The notes: a model not told the origin generated them from the letters alone. DNA of 46,527 nucleotides from Verrucomicrobiota bacterium (GCA_018898455.1 JAHIJO010000091.1:1-46527), one strand, 5' to 3'. Shown: positions 6,684 to 16,784, counted from the first letter of the stretch. Numbers and translations are program-made.

Positions 6684-7820
6684 TCAGATGCTCCAGCGAA
6701 TCATATCTTTATCCTCCTCCACACCGCAGACATTCCAGTTCTCGCGCCTTTCACCACAAGTCCACCGGAAGGATATAGTCTCAGCGGTTGCTTTTGGCGC
6801 AAAATGCCTGAGTAACCGGGCAAGGGGCCGCTTCGCCCCGTCGCACATCGTGCCACGGATTAACATTACCGGACCCGGGGTGTCGGCGATTTCCAAGCGC
6901 GGCCATTGCACTCCAATCTGCTGCAGCCGGTCGTTCTCGGTCTGGTTTCGCCCCAGGATCACTTTCAAGCCTGGATGCAGTCGGAAGTGCCGACCAAATG
7001 TGACAAGTGTTATGTCGCGCATATCGTACTCCGGGGAATAACGGAACAAGTCCTTCAACCGCCGTGCAATGACAGGGTCGGTGAGCAGGCAACCGCCGGA
7101 TGGGCAACCGAACAGGTCAACGCTATTCTGTTTCGCCAGAGCCAACTGCGCCGATCGAGACCTTCCGCAGATTGCCAGAAGGCGCGCCCGGTCCACCCAG
7201 CCGTTTTGTTCCGGAATGGTGGGACGAAGCCAATGAGCACTGAGCGGGCGCAGGATACGACCCATCAGGCCGCTCTCCCGTTCGATAAGGTCCAATGCAG
7301 AGCGGTGCTGTGACATCGGACGTTGTCCCAGTACTTCGCCGGTGACGATGAATTGAGCCTGGACCTCTTCCATAATAACCGCGGCCTTTTTCAGCATAAA
7401 AATACGGCAGTCGAGACAGGGATTCATGCCGCGGCCATACCCAAAACGCGGATGCTCCACGATTTTCAGATATTCCATGCCTTTATTCAGAACGCGGATC
7501 TTTACTCCCAGTCTCTGGGCTACAGCCGATGCAAGATGGCATGCTCCATCTCGTCTGGGACTACAAGTGCAGAAAGGACTTGTAAAATTAACTGCCGTAA
7601 CTTCAATCCCCTGCTCCAGTATAATCTTTATGGCGAGGGTGCTGTCCAGACCGCCGGAGAGTAAAGCAATGGCCTTAGGGCGGGGATGTGCATCAGTATG
7701 CACCCCCAGTGTCAAACGGTCTGTTACATGCTGGGAAGTTTCCCTGATGCACATATCATATCCCTCCACCTTGATCGAACAGCCTTTCGCACGGCGACAC
7801 TCATTGCAAATGATATGCAC
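6684..7820 (-). CDS. ThiI/MnmA-like thiouridylase with C-terminal NFACT-R-like domain
   Basis: 378 residues. The N-terminus has a cysteine group (CNECRRAKGC and MC). The ATP-pyrophosphatase motif is ALLSGGLDSTLAIKIILEQG. Further cysteine pairs occur in FCTCSPRRDGAC, NPCLDCRIFM and FGCPSGGCLLTDP and could bind a cluster or carry persulfide. The last 80 residues (FGRHFRLHPGLKVILGRNQT, then ENDRL, ending PGPVMLIRG) look like an NFACT-R/DUF814 RNA-binding module, which I recall being fused to thiouridine synthetases. It probably thiolates a tRNA uridine using sulfur from the neighbouring desulfurase. It starts the tight three-gene unit with the desulfurase and adenylyltransferase. The target base cannot be read from sequence. 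Confidence 0.82.
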   Translation of the reverse strand: MHIICNECRRAKGCSIKVEGYDMCIRETSQHVTDRLTLGVHTDAHPRPKAIALLSGGLDSTLAIKIILEQGIEVTAVNFTSPFCTCSPRRDGACHLASAVAQRLGVKIRVLNKGMEYLKIVEHPRFGYGRGMNPCLDCRIFMLKKAAVIMEEVQAQFIVTGEVLGQRPMSQHRSALDLIERESGLMGRILRPLSAHWLRPTIPEQNGWVDRARLLAICGRSRSAQLALAKQNSVDLFGCPSGGCLLTDPVIARRLKDLFRYSPEYDMRDITLVTFGRHFRLHPGLKVILGRNQTENDRLQQIGVQWPRLEIADTPGPVMLIRGTMCDGAKRPLARLLRHFAPKATAETISFRWTCGERRENWNVCGVEEDKDMIRWSI

Positions 7821-7862
7821 TGAAACCCTGTGGTTTTGAACGACAGCGTTGAGGCGCGTGGT

Positions 7863-8156
7863 TTACCGTGTCGCCTCCGGCGCTTGATTCGATGCTCTTC
7901 CCTCTTGGCCTTTCTTCAGGTACGCAGCAAAGGCGGCTCCTGGTGTACATGGATCACAACCGAGGCAACCGTGCATCTCGTCTTTCTCCACCTTGTGCGG
8001 GAAGACAATGTCGCCCACATCCTCCGCCGCGTCGATCTCAAGTTGTGTCAGAAATCCTTGGAAACAATCACACGCTCGGCATTTGATACTCGGGAATCCG
8101 GCTACGGTGTCTCGCACCATCCGCTCCACGTCTTTCCGTGTCAGGCGATCATTCAT
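7863..8156 (-). CDS. Small cysteine-rich protein of the sulfur cluster
   Basis: 97 residues. Two cysteine groups are visible: KCRACDCFQGFL around residue 28 and HGCLGCDPCTPGAAFAAYL around residue 65. The pattern could bind a metal or an Fe-S cluster. I recall similar small proteins beside MoeB/NifS genes, but I know no function. The gene is on the same strand and about 40 nt upstream of the thiouridylase-like gene, so it is likely in the same transcript. The C-terminal tail after LKKGQEG looks unstructured. Confidence 0.7.
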   Translation of the reverse strand: MNDRLTRKDVERMVRDTVAGFPSIKCRACDCFQGFLTQLEIDAAEDVGDIVFPHKVEKDEMHGCLGCDPCTPGAAFAAYLKKGQEGRASNQAPEATR

Positions 8157-8325
8157 CTCTTCTCATCGAACCACGCTCATCACCTGTGCAACAACCTTCA
8201 GGTGAAGACCATGTCCACAACGCACGTTGACACTCCGGGCCTTCACGCCGTGCTCCTGCAAATGGTCCATCTGCGACCATCACATGGTTGTCTTGTTTCT
8301 TAAATCCCAAGTGTCGAGTAGACAT
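8149..8325 (-). CDS. Short uncertain gene, perhaps frameshifted
   Basis: A 58-codon frame from ATG 8325 has a good ribosome binding site (AAGGAG) and opens MSTRHLGFKKQDNHVMVADG. The second half of this frame (rich in Arg, Gly and Cys) looks unlike a protein. In another frame the same DNA encodes MDHLQEHGVKARSVNVRCGH then GLHLKVVAQVMSVVR, reminiscent of the start of an HPr-like domain, stopping just before the next gene. So either a frameshift joins the two frames or the gene is a decayed remnant. Treat it as a probable broken gene. Confidence 0.3.
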   Translation of the reverse strand: MSTRHLGFKKQDNHVMVADGPFAGARREGPECQRALWTWSSPEGCCTGDERGSMRRDE

Positions 8326-8410
8326 AGTATGGTCTCCTTCTTTAGGTTTACTTTGTATTCCCTGTTGGCTCTTCTCTTTCGATATGAAGAGTGTCACAAT
8401 ATTCAACCGT

Positions 8411-8473
8411 GGAAGGACACTTCAATGCCCCTCACGGAACCGGACTTGTAGATTTCCTACATCCGGCTCTTCA
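8411..8473 (-). mobile_element. Group II intron-like remnant abutting metX
   Basis: On the minus strand this reads AAGAGCCGGATGTAGG, then AAATCTACAAGTCCGGTTC, then CGTGAGGGG. The GAGCCGGATG...AAGTCCGGTTC hairpin (8437-8469) followed by a GAGGGG stretch is the motif commonly seen just upstream of group II intron maturase genes. No reverse transcriptase remains. It sits at the point where the metX frame stops matching its family, which suggests an insertion followed by deletion. Confidence 0.5.
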
Positions 8474-8731
8474 GCAAGACTCATTTACCGAGCGATAACG
8501 TATACCCGGCCCCACGGCTGCATCCCACCAGCCCGGCTTGGAATCATTGAGCGAATATCTTCCCGCCACGTGCGCACTGCCGGAAAGAGCATGGCAGATT
8601 AATATTGCATTACTCAGATTTTCGTTCAGCATGCCATAAGTTTCATAGGCCAATGTCAAAGGGCTAAGCACGGCTCCACACTGAAGGTGGAGAGCTTCTT
8701 CGATTGGCAAACATTGCGTCTTCACCAGCAT
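8471..8731 (-). pseudogene. metX: Truncated homoserine O-acetyltransferase (metX N-terminal fragment)
   Basis: 86 codons against about 370 for the family. The start is a clear Met[15 protein letters not shown] sequence (here [14 protein letters not shown]), then [17 protein letters not shown], then [12 protein letters not shown]. Family members continue with the acceptor-binding strand and nucleophile loop; here the frame diverges after GPG and stops 10 codons later. The catalytic Ser, Asp and His are all missing, so it cannot work. MetX would make O-acetylhomoserine for the metY product found in the same cluster, so an intact copy should exist elsewhere. A group II intron-like hairpin lies at the break. 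Confidence 0.8.
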
Positions 8732-8761
8732 GATTTAAACCTATCGCGCCGTTGCCTGCGC

Positions 8762-9907
8762 CTATTCGCCGAGTGCCCCTAAAAGGTCTGCTTCCAGGTC
8801 GGCGATATGCTCAATGCCCACCGACAGGCGAATCAAGTTATCCCGAATGCCGCGCCGCTTCCGTTCGGCAGGATCCAAGGCGCTGTGGGTCATTTTTGGA
8901 GGATAGCAGACCAGCGATTCCACCCCGCCGAGGCTTTCCGCGAGCAGGAATAATTTAAGGCGCGATACAAACTGTTCCACGGCGGGATACCCGCCGGCGA
9001 TTTCAAAACTGATCATACCGCTGAACCCGCTCATTTGCCGCTGGGCCAATTTATGCTGAGGGTGGCTTTCCAACCCCGGGTAATAAACGCGCTCAACCTT
9101 GGGATGCTTTTCCAGCAGTCGGGCCAGATGAAGCGCATTGCGTTCGTGCTCTCGCATCCGGACCGCCAGCGTTTTGATGCCGCGCAGGATCAACCAGCAA
9201 TCCCAAGGGCCGGGGACCGCACCAGCGGCATTCTGATAGAATTTTGTTTGCTGATAAGCCTCTTCCTCGGACAGCACAACCACTCCGCCGATGGTGTCGC
9301 TGTGTCCACCCAGATACTTCGTTGTGCTGTGGACCACGATATGAGCGCCCAACTCAAGCGGGCGCTGGAAATACGGGCTGGCAAAAGTGCTATCCACCAC
9401 TAACAGCGCCTTGGATTTCCGAGCTATCGTCGCCAAGCTCGCAATATCCGCAATTTTCAACAAGGGATTGGTCGGCGTTTCGATCCAGATCATACGCGTG
9501 TTCGGCTTGATTGATGCCGCGAATGCCGCCGGATCGGTGACATCCGCATAATCCACGTGCAGTCCCCATGGACGGTAAACCCGTTCCAGGAGACGATATG
9601 TGCCGCCGTACAAATCGTCCCCGGCCACGACCTGGTCGCCGGGACGCAACAACTGGAACACAGCGGTCGTGGCAGCCACGCCGGAGGCGAATGCCAGGCC
9701 ATACCGGCCGCCTTCCAGGGAAGCCAAGGCTTGCTCCAACGCCTGACGGGTCGGGTTCCCGGTCCTCGAGTATTCGTATCCCCGGGGTTTCCCGATCCCA
9801 TCCTGCTGATAGGTTGACGTCTGATATACCGGTACAGTTACCGCACCCGTGGTCAACTCAGCTTCCTGTCCATCATGAATAGCGCGTGTTTCAAATCGCA
9901 CAGCCAT
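8762..9907 (-). CDS. Cystathionine gamma-synthase/gamma-lyase family PLP enzyme
   Basis: About 381 residues from ATG 9907 (MAVRFETRAIHDGQ), the usual family start; an in-frame ATG at 9940 with an AGGA upstream is an alternative. Visible are VPVYQTSTYQQDG, YSRTGNPTRQALE, SGVAATTAVFQLL, DDLYGGTYRL, the Schiff-base lysine K197 in HSTTKYLGGHSD, and SLGGVESLVCYPPKMTHS. This is the Cys/Met-metabolism family. The pairing with cystathionine beta-synthase two genes upstream favours gamma-lyase activity (reverse transsulfuration to cysteine), while metX and metY nearby leave gamma-synthase possible. Sequence alone does not separate the two. Confidence 0.92.
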   Translation of the reverse strand: MAVRFETRAIHDGQEAELTTGAVTVPVYQTSTYQQDGIGKPRGYEYSRTGNPTRQALEQALASLEGGRYGLAFASGVAATTAVFQLLRPGDQVVAGDDLYGGTYRLLERVYRPWGLHVDYADVTDPAAFAASIKPNTRMIWIETPTNPLLKIADIASLATIARKSKALLVVDSTFASPYFQRPLELGAHIVVHSTTKYLGGHSDTIGGVVVLSEEEAYQQTKFYQNAAGAVPGPWDCWLILRGIKTLAVRMREHERNALHLARLLEKHPKVERVYYPGLESHPQHKLAQRQMSGFSGMISFEIAGGYPAVEQFVSRLKLFLLAESLGGVESLVCYPPKMTHSALDPAERKRRGIRDNLIRLSVGIEHIADLEADLLGALGE

Positions 9908-9980
9908 CCTCCATTTGTCATGGCAACATTCCCCGTTCATTTCCTACAGATTCCTGCCTGGAAAACAATCGAAGATACTA

Positions 9981-10289
9981 TCACCGCACCAATAATTCCT
10001 GTTCCCAGAGAAAATCCTGATCGTTGTCTTGCTTCCAACGGTAATAATCCAATTCATCATCGAACGGCGGGTGATGGTTGTAAGGATGCAGCACCTCCAC
10101 CGTGCCGCAGTTCAACCAATATACCAGTCCTTCACGAACCATAGCAACATCAACCGAAAGGCATTGTGCCAGATGGGTGACGTTGCTAATCCTTTGATCC
10201 TGTAACACGTTCTTGATCGCAAGCCAAATGGTCGGCAAGCCGTTTTCAACTTCCAGGAGTTGCCTGGGCATCATAATGTTATCCTTCAT
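9981..10289 (-). CDS. Small FeoC-like winged-helix protein
   Basis: 102 residues, overlapping the end of the cystathionine beta-synthase gene by 11 nt, so co-translated with it. A predicted helix-turn-helix is visible in ISNVTHLAQCLSVDVAMVRE followed by GLVYWLNCGTVEVL, the arrangement of FeoC-like small winged-helix domains (one Cys in the wing). The C-terminus is acidic and aromatic (DDELDYYRWKQDNDQDFLWE). It could be a regulator of the operon. The assignment rests on pattern only. Confidence 0.65.
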   Translation of the reverse strand: MKDNIMMPRQLLEVENGLPTIWLAIKNVLQDQRISNVTHLAQCLSVDVAMVREGLVYWLNCGTVEVLHPYNHHPPFDDELDYYRWKQDNDQDFLWEQELLVR

Positions 10290-11679
10290 GACGTTTGTCG
10301 GTCTTATATTTCGTCCAAGCGGCGATGAGGTCGGCGCGGGTTATCAGTCCGATACCCTCCCTCTTTCGTGTGACGACCCCCTCTTTGTACCGTGTGACAA
10401 TGATCGCCGGAGCACCTGCCAATAACAGACGATACGCCTCGGATGCGTCGGTCTTTTCGTCCAGAGTTGGCAGAGGTCTGGCCATAATGGCGGCAATCTC
10501 CTGATTCGAGGGATCCAATCCGTCATGCAGCACTTTCAAGACGGAGGATTCGCAGAGACTGCCGACCGGGTTTCCGTTTTCCATCACCGGGAGTTGGGAA
10601 ATACTATGCCCCTGCATCAAATCGATGGCCCGGCTGAGTGTGTCGTGGGGTTCCACATAGATAAGCAATGGTAATTGGTTTTTGGACGACAGAATATCTC
10701 CCACGGTCAGCGGGACGCTGAATCGGTCTTCCCAGAAACCGTTCTCCTGCATCCATCGGTCGGAGTATATCTTGGTCATATAATTTCGCCCTGTATCCGG
10801 CAATAAGACCACAATGAGTTTGGGGCTAGTCAGGCGTTGCGCATAGGTGAGCGCCGCTGCCAGGGCAGTGCCCGCCGAGCCGCCGGCCAGAATGCCTTCC
10901 AGCCTGGCCAGGCGCCTGGCCATATTGAATGATTCCTTATCGTTCACGCGGACCATCTCATCCACGATTTGGCGGTTAAACGCTTTGGGGATGAAATCCT
11001 CGCCGATGCCCTCCACCTTATAGGGATGCGGGCTGTCGCCAGACAGAATGGATCCCTCTGGATCTGCGCCCACAATCGTGATGTTCTGATTTTTTTCTTT
11101 CAGATACTTCGCGGTGCCTGAAATGGTGCCGCCAGTGCCCATCGCCGCAACAAATACATCGAGATTCCCCTGCGAGTCCTCCCAGATCTCCGGACCGGTT
11201 GTCAGATAGTGAATCAACGGGTTGTTGGGATTGGCAAACTGGTTGGGACGGAACGCGCCATTGATTTCCCGCGCCAACCGATCGGCCACCCCATTATAAC
11301 TTTCGGGCGAATCCGGCGGAACGTTCGTGGGCGTGATGACCACCTCGGCGCCGTAAGCCCGTAACAGGCTCATTTTGTCCTCGCTCATTTTGTCCGGCAT
11401 GACCGCGACCATGCGGTAACCTTTGACGGCCGCCGCCAGAGCGAGACCCACGCCGGTATTTCCCGCCGTCGCTTCTACGATGGTACCCCCCGGCTTGAGC
11501 AAGCCTTCCCGTTCGGCCGCCTCGATCATGGCCAGCCCGATCCGGTCTTTGACGCTTCCTCCTGGATTCAGCATCTCGGCCTTCACGTATATTCGCGACG
11601 TCAGATGAGCGGCAATCCGATTCAACCTAATCAACGGTGTTCGTCCAATCGCACTAAGAATGTCATTATGCTGTGCCAT
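10279..11679 (-). CDS. cbs: Cystathionine beta-synthase with two C-terminal CBS domains
   Basis: 466 residues. The PLP fold type II domain carries NDILSAIGRTPLIRLNRI, the lysine K44 in NPGGSVKDRIGLAM, EATAGNTGVGLALAAA, and GTGGTISGTAKYL. Residues from about 330 to the end form a CBS-domain pair, which normally senses an adenosyl ligand. It condenses serine (or O-acetylserine) with homocysteine to cystathionine; without the CBS pair it would be called cysteine synthase. The ribosome binding site AGGAGG precedes the ATG. It lies upstream of a gamma-family PLP enzyme, so the two form a likely reverse transsulfuration route. Confidence 0.93.
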   Translation of the reverse strand: MAQHNDILSAIGRTPLIRLNRIAAHLTSRIYVKAEMLNPGGSVKDRIGLAMIEAAEREGLLKPGGTIVEATAGNTGVGLALAAAVKGYRMVAVMPDKMSEDKMSLLRAYGAEVVITPTNVPPDSPESYNGVADRLAREINGAFRPNQFANPNNPLIHYLTTGPEIWEDSQGNLDVFVAAMGTGGTISGTAKYLKEKNQNITIVGADPEGSILSGDSPHPYKVEGIGEDFIPKAFNRQIVDEMVRVNDKESFNMARRLARLEGILAGGSAGTALAAALTYAQRLTSPKLIVVLLPDTGRNYMTKIYSDRWMQENGFWEDRFSVPLTVGDILSSKNQLPLLIYVEPHDTLSRAIDLMQGHSISQLPVMENGNPVGSLCESSVLKVLHDGLDPSNQEIAAIMARPLPTLDEKTDASEAYRLLLAGAPAIIVTRYKEGVVTRKREGIGLITRADLIAAWTKYKTDKRHEG

Positions 11680-11707
11680 AAGAACCTCCTGATCCTGCCG
11701 GTGATCC

Positions 11708-11741
11708 GGAGCGCCGGGACTAAACTGCTTCCCGGCGCTCC
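11708..11741. other. Intercistronic hairpin between metY and cbs
   Basis: A perfect 12-bp inverted repeat, GGAGCGCCGGGA (11708-11719) with TCCCGGCGCTCC (11730-11741), has a 10-nt loop and no T-run. It lies between the metY stop and the cbs ribosome binding site. It may be an mRNA processing or stabilising hairpin, or a Rho-type or attenuating structure. Confidence 0.7.
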
Positions 11742-11772
11742 TTCACCCTGAGTTAAATGGAACTCGTCTGGT

Positions 11773-13940
<2,168 letters not shown>

Positions 13941-13991
13941 TGATTGTACTCCTTCTTTGAAACCATGTTCAAACCGACTTGTTTTCGACAC

Positions 13992-14033
13992 AAAAAAAAA
14001 CCACTGACGGATCGTTTTTACGCCCGGCAGTGG
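13992..14033 (-). terminator. Intrinsic terminator in the DUF3034-metY leader
   Basis: On the minus strand CCACTGCCGGGCG is followed by a loop, then CCGTCAGTGG and at least nine T. The stem pairs 14028-14033 with 14001-14006 and continues with 14024-14026 to 14008-14010 around one mismatch. It lies about 50 nt upstream of the DUF3034 start, so transcription must pass it to reach the operon. Confidence 0.82.
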
Positions 14034-14160
14034 GTATCTTAAAGAAGGCTTTGCATTATTACGCTATTCGCATAGCCCCCCCCCTCTGCCGGGCACACTA
14101 CACATGCAGCAGCCCCTCCACAGCAACACGGCTGAAGCCGGCACCGCGTTCTGATTAATT
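14001..14160 (-). promoter_or_regulatory. Structured leader with antiterminator/terminator switch
   Basis: The 5' arm of the terminator contains CTGCCGGGC on the minus strand. An exact 9-nt complement, GCCCGGCAG, lies 55 nt upstream (14086-14094 in plus coordinates). Pairing of these two blocks would prevent the terminator, the classic riboswitch arrangement. Also visible on the minus strand are a CGGC-TTCA-GCCG hairpin, a GCTAT-GCGA-ATAGC hairpin, and AATGCAAAGCC following it. I could not match it to SAM, SAH, cobalamin or molybdenum-cofactor classes. The GNRA hairpin followed by GCAAAGCC weakly recalls the c-di-GMP-I aptamer, but the rest does not fit. Confidence 0.55.
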
Positions 14161-14194
14161 CTGTTTGTTAAATTAGCACTCACAATAAATCCAT

Positions 14195-14968
14195 TTATTT
14201 CTTTTTCTTATCGTTTGGCAATGGTTCACCCGGGTTGTGTAAGATCGGCCCAGTGCCGCCGTGTTCCCCGCAGCCGCAGTTTTGAACATCGGGTGTTGCT
14301 GTGCTGCCAACTTCTGGGGCGGGGGGGGGATTAATGTCCGCGAGATAAATGGTCGTACTGTCAAACGCACTGACAATCACAGCATTGGTAATGCTCACCG
14401 TACTGTCGCCCACGTTAATCGAATCCACCCACATGCCCTGGCCGGCCACTTTCACAATATTGCCACCCTGCGGAATCATGCCCTTGCGATGGTTGCCGCC
14501 CCAGTTAGTGCCAATGCCGGCTTGGGAATTCGGCCCATTCATGTCACAAATAATGACTTTGTCGCCGTCGTCAGCATAGCGGCTGGCGAAATAATTGTAA
14601 CAACTGTTGGAATCGGTTATTTCCGCAAGTGTGCCGGCGGGCTTAATGCCGTAATCCCCGGCGGCGGTGGGGCAAATGAACATCTTCGGTGTGATCCCGC
14701 CTTCCGTGGTAAGGGAGCCGTTGGTGCCGCCCAAGTTGCCTTTCGGGAAAATAGGGCGGAAGGAGTTGCCCGAATCCAAGCCCCAGGCCGAGATGGTCTT
14801 CCAGATACCGTTCTGGTTCGAAAGGCAGTTAACGCGACGGGCCTTTTCCCGCATATCGAACAGGTTCGGCAGAAGTAAGCCAGACAGAATAGCGATAATT
14901 GCGATAACTACCATCAGTTCCACCAGGGTGAACGCACACTTCGAAATCCGTCGCCATATGCATTTCAT
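14195..14968 (-). CDS. Prepilin-type N-terminal cleavage/methylation domain protein
   Basis: 257 residues from ATG 14968 with GGAGGT upstream. The start [20 protein letters not shown] carries the prepilin signal; peptidase would cut before Phe, leaving FTLVELMVV followed by a hydrophobic helix ([15 protein letters not shown]). The body ([19 protein letters not shown] ... [11 protein letters not shown]) is like the many H-X9-DG-type pseudopilins of Lentisphaerae, Planctomycetes and Kiritimatiellae. The C-terminus has a Cys-Gly-Cys-Gly group and a basic tail (DKKKK). It is preceded by its own palindrome-flanked promoter region, so it is likely a single-gene unit. Its exact surface role is unknown. 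Confidence 0.88.
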   Translation of the reverse strand: MKCIWRRISKCAFTLVELMVVIAIIAILSGLLLPNLFDMREKARRVNCLSNQNGIWKTISAWGLDSGNSFRPIFPKGNLGGTNGSLTTEGGITPKMFICPTAAGDYGIKPAGTLAEITDSNSCYNYFASRYADDGDKVIICDMNGPNSQAGIGTNWGGNHRKGMIPQGGNIVKVAGQGMWVDSINVGDSTVSITNAVIVSAFDSTTIYLADINPPPAPEVGSTATPDVQNCGCGEHGGTGPILHNPGEPLPNDKKKK

Positions 14969-15011
14969 GATGGTTACCTCCCTCTTCGATGTTGATTTGA
15001 TTGCCAACGTT

Positions 15012-15047
15012 TTCAGTATACTGAATCCATGACAGGATTTCCTGTCA
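15012..15047 (-). promoter_or_regulatory. Two palindromes at the pseudopilin promoter
   Basis: TTCAGTATACTGAA (15012-15025) is a perfect 14-bp palindrome containing TATACT, a good -10 box for the pseudopilin gene. TGACAGGATTTCCTGTCA (15030-15047) has perfect 8-bp arms immediately upstream. Such tight symmetric sites look like operators for dimeric regulators. The regulator is not known. Confidence 0.5.
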
Positions 15048-15548
15048 CCTTGATGTTTAACGGCCTTTTGTTGACATCTTCATCATTAATCCCGACCACT
15101 TCTATTGATTTAGTAGTAATATACCTGACCATATTTTTTTGTCAACAACTTTTTCAAAATAAAGGCGACTTATTTTAGCCGCATTTTCCGCCCTCAAAAT
15201 CACGTGGTCACCATTGGGTAGAGATTCCATACCATCCCGACGTTCCGATCTGTTCCATAAAGCCATTCGCGAACGCCGCGGGTTGTAGATAGCTTTGGCA
15301 CGACGCAAATCAATTGCTTCGCGGTGGAAAAGCGGTAGCGTCGGCTACCGCACTCCCCTCGTGGCGCGGGGCGAGCCAAAGCTGGATAACCTGACTTCAA
15401 GACGTCGAAATGAAAAAACAGGATAGACACGCCCTGCATGATATTGAATACATCAAAAGCTAAGTTGACATCATGCGCAGAATTGACAGAATGGTTTTGG
15501 TATTGATGTCAAAGGTTCCAAGATAAGAGCAAGACCGACCGGAGGAGC
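15048..15548. other. Gene-free stretch with a hairpin repeat fragment
   Basis: I see no convincing gene in these 500 bases. The open minus-strand frame at 15102-15308 has no ribosome binding site and no family pattern. A GCGGTAGC-GTCG-GCTACCGC hairpin at 15332-15351 followed by ACTCC matches the core of the palindromic element at 41911. The last 60 bases hold the leader of the bactofilin-like gene. Confidence 0.6.
15332..15351. repeat. Palindromic repeat, fragment of the GGAGTGCGGTAGC family
   Basis: Arms GCGGTAGC and GCTACCGC with a 4-nt loop, followed by ACTCC. The same stem occurs at the start of the element at 41911-42031 (GGAGTGCGGTAGC). Confidence 0.6.
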
Positions 15549-16784
15549 ATGAATGTGAAATGTTTTTTTGAGTGGGTTCTGATAGCCAGTCTTGGCGCTC
15601 CCAGTATGGTTCTTGGCACAACGTTCGTTCAAACTAACGCGTTTATCCTTAAACCCGGCGAAACGCTGGGTTCCGAACTGTGGCTTATGGCCAATCAAAT
15701 TCGCATCGAAGGTAACGTCAAGGATGACGTGTTCCTACTGGCCACGACCAGCTCCCTGTGGGGCGAAGATACCCATGACGGACTTGTAACACTTGCCGGG
15801 GAATTTCATAACGACGTCTGGGCCATGGGAAACACCGTGGAACTGACCGGCATTGTTCAGGATCACGCCCGATTTCTGGCTCGTACCATCCGGCTTAGCG
15901 GCTCGATCGCCCGTAATTCCATGTTCGTTGGCAATACGATCCATCTGACGCGTTCCGCCGATATCGCCGGCGACGTCTGGATAGCAGGAGAAAACCTGAT
16001 CGTTGAGGGATGGGTCGAGGGCAACGTGACGCTGATCGGAAAGAACGTGACTCTTTCAGGAACATTCGGCCAAGATGTTGTTATCATTGCCCAGGACCTT
16101 GTCGCACTGCCCGGAACCGAAATCATGGGCAATCTAACTTATCGTTGCCCCAAGGAATTTGCCTCCGACAACCGGGTTATCATTCATGGAAAGGAAATCC
16201 GCGAAATTATTCCCGAACCATCCTCCGGCATAGCCCGCGGTTTTTCCCTGGAATCTTTTGTTTATCAAAGCTGGCTGTTTCTGGGAGCGATCATGGTGGC
16301 CATGCTATTTATCGCCGTATTCCCGGCTTTCACGATCCGGTCCGTCAGAGGCATCCGTTATTCCCCATTGAAGTGCATGGCAACCGGATTCATGGTCCTG
16401 GGACTGATTCCCCTGATCGCGGTATTCGCCCTCATTTCGATTATCGGAATCCCCTTAGGGCTGCTCCTCCTGATCACGCTGGTTACCTGGGTGTATCTCA
16501 GCAAAATCATGGTGGCGGTTGCGCTTGGGATCTGGCTGCTCCGGCGTCCGGAACCGGGCTTGTATTCCCAGTTTCTCCTGCCTTTAATCGCCGGGCTGTT
16601 ACTTGTTTACGCCGGAGTCAACAGCGGACTGCCAGGACTGGCGCTTTGGTTTATTGTCACAACCATAGGATTAGGAGGACTGGTGCAGGCATTATTCACC
16701 GGCCTGCACAGCTCGGCCATATCGCTGAATCCCAACCTTCCTCCGGCGCCCCGACCTAAGGATAATTCCCTTGAAAGCCGTTAA
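15549..16784 (+). CDS. Bactofilin-like (polymer-forming) membrane protein
   Basis: 411 residues with a strong GGAGGAG ribosome binding site. A signal peptide or first helix (to about residue 23, VLG-TTFV) is followed by 180 residues of short beta repeats in the style of polymer-forming/bactofilin domains: RIEGNVKDDVFLLA, VTLAGEFHNDVWAMG, GIVQDHARFLA, IAGDVWIAGENLIVEG, GNVTLIGKNVTLSG. From about residue 235 there are roughly four to five hydrophobic helices. So a right-handed beta helix faces the periplasm and is anchored in the inner membrane. Its role may be in envelope organisation or stress. It converges with the pseudopilin gene, their stop codons overlapping. Confidence 0.82.
   Translation: MNVKCFFEWVLIASLGAPSMVLGTTFVQTNAFILKPGETLGSELWLMANQIRIEGNVKDDVFLLATTSSLWGEDTHDGLVTLAGEFHNDVWAMGNTVELTGIVQDHARFLARTIRLSGSIARNSMFVGNTIHLTRSADIAGDVWIAGENLIVEGWVEGNVTLIGKNVTLSGTFGQDVVIIAQDLVALPGTEIMGNLTYRCPKEFASDNRVIIHGKEIREIIPEPSSGIARGFSLESFVYQSWLFLGAIMVAMLFIAVFPAFTIRSVRGIRYSPLKCMATGFMVLGLIPLIAVFALISIIGIPLGLLLLITLVTWVYLSKIMVAVALGIWLLRRPEPGLYSQFLLPLIAGLLLVYAGVNSGLPGLALWFIVTTIGLGGLVQALFTGLHSSAISLNPNLPPAPRPKDNSLESR

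Noticed and set aside
14001..14160. SAM-I, SAH, cobalamin or molybdenum-cofactor riboswitch in the DUF3034-metY leader
   Set aside because: The conserved cores of these classes are not present; only the terminator/antiterminator pairing is solid.
15102..15308. 68-codon minus-strand open frame
   Set aside because: No ribosome binding site, no family pattern, and it lies in a stretch that otherwise holds repeat debris.
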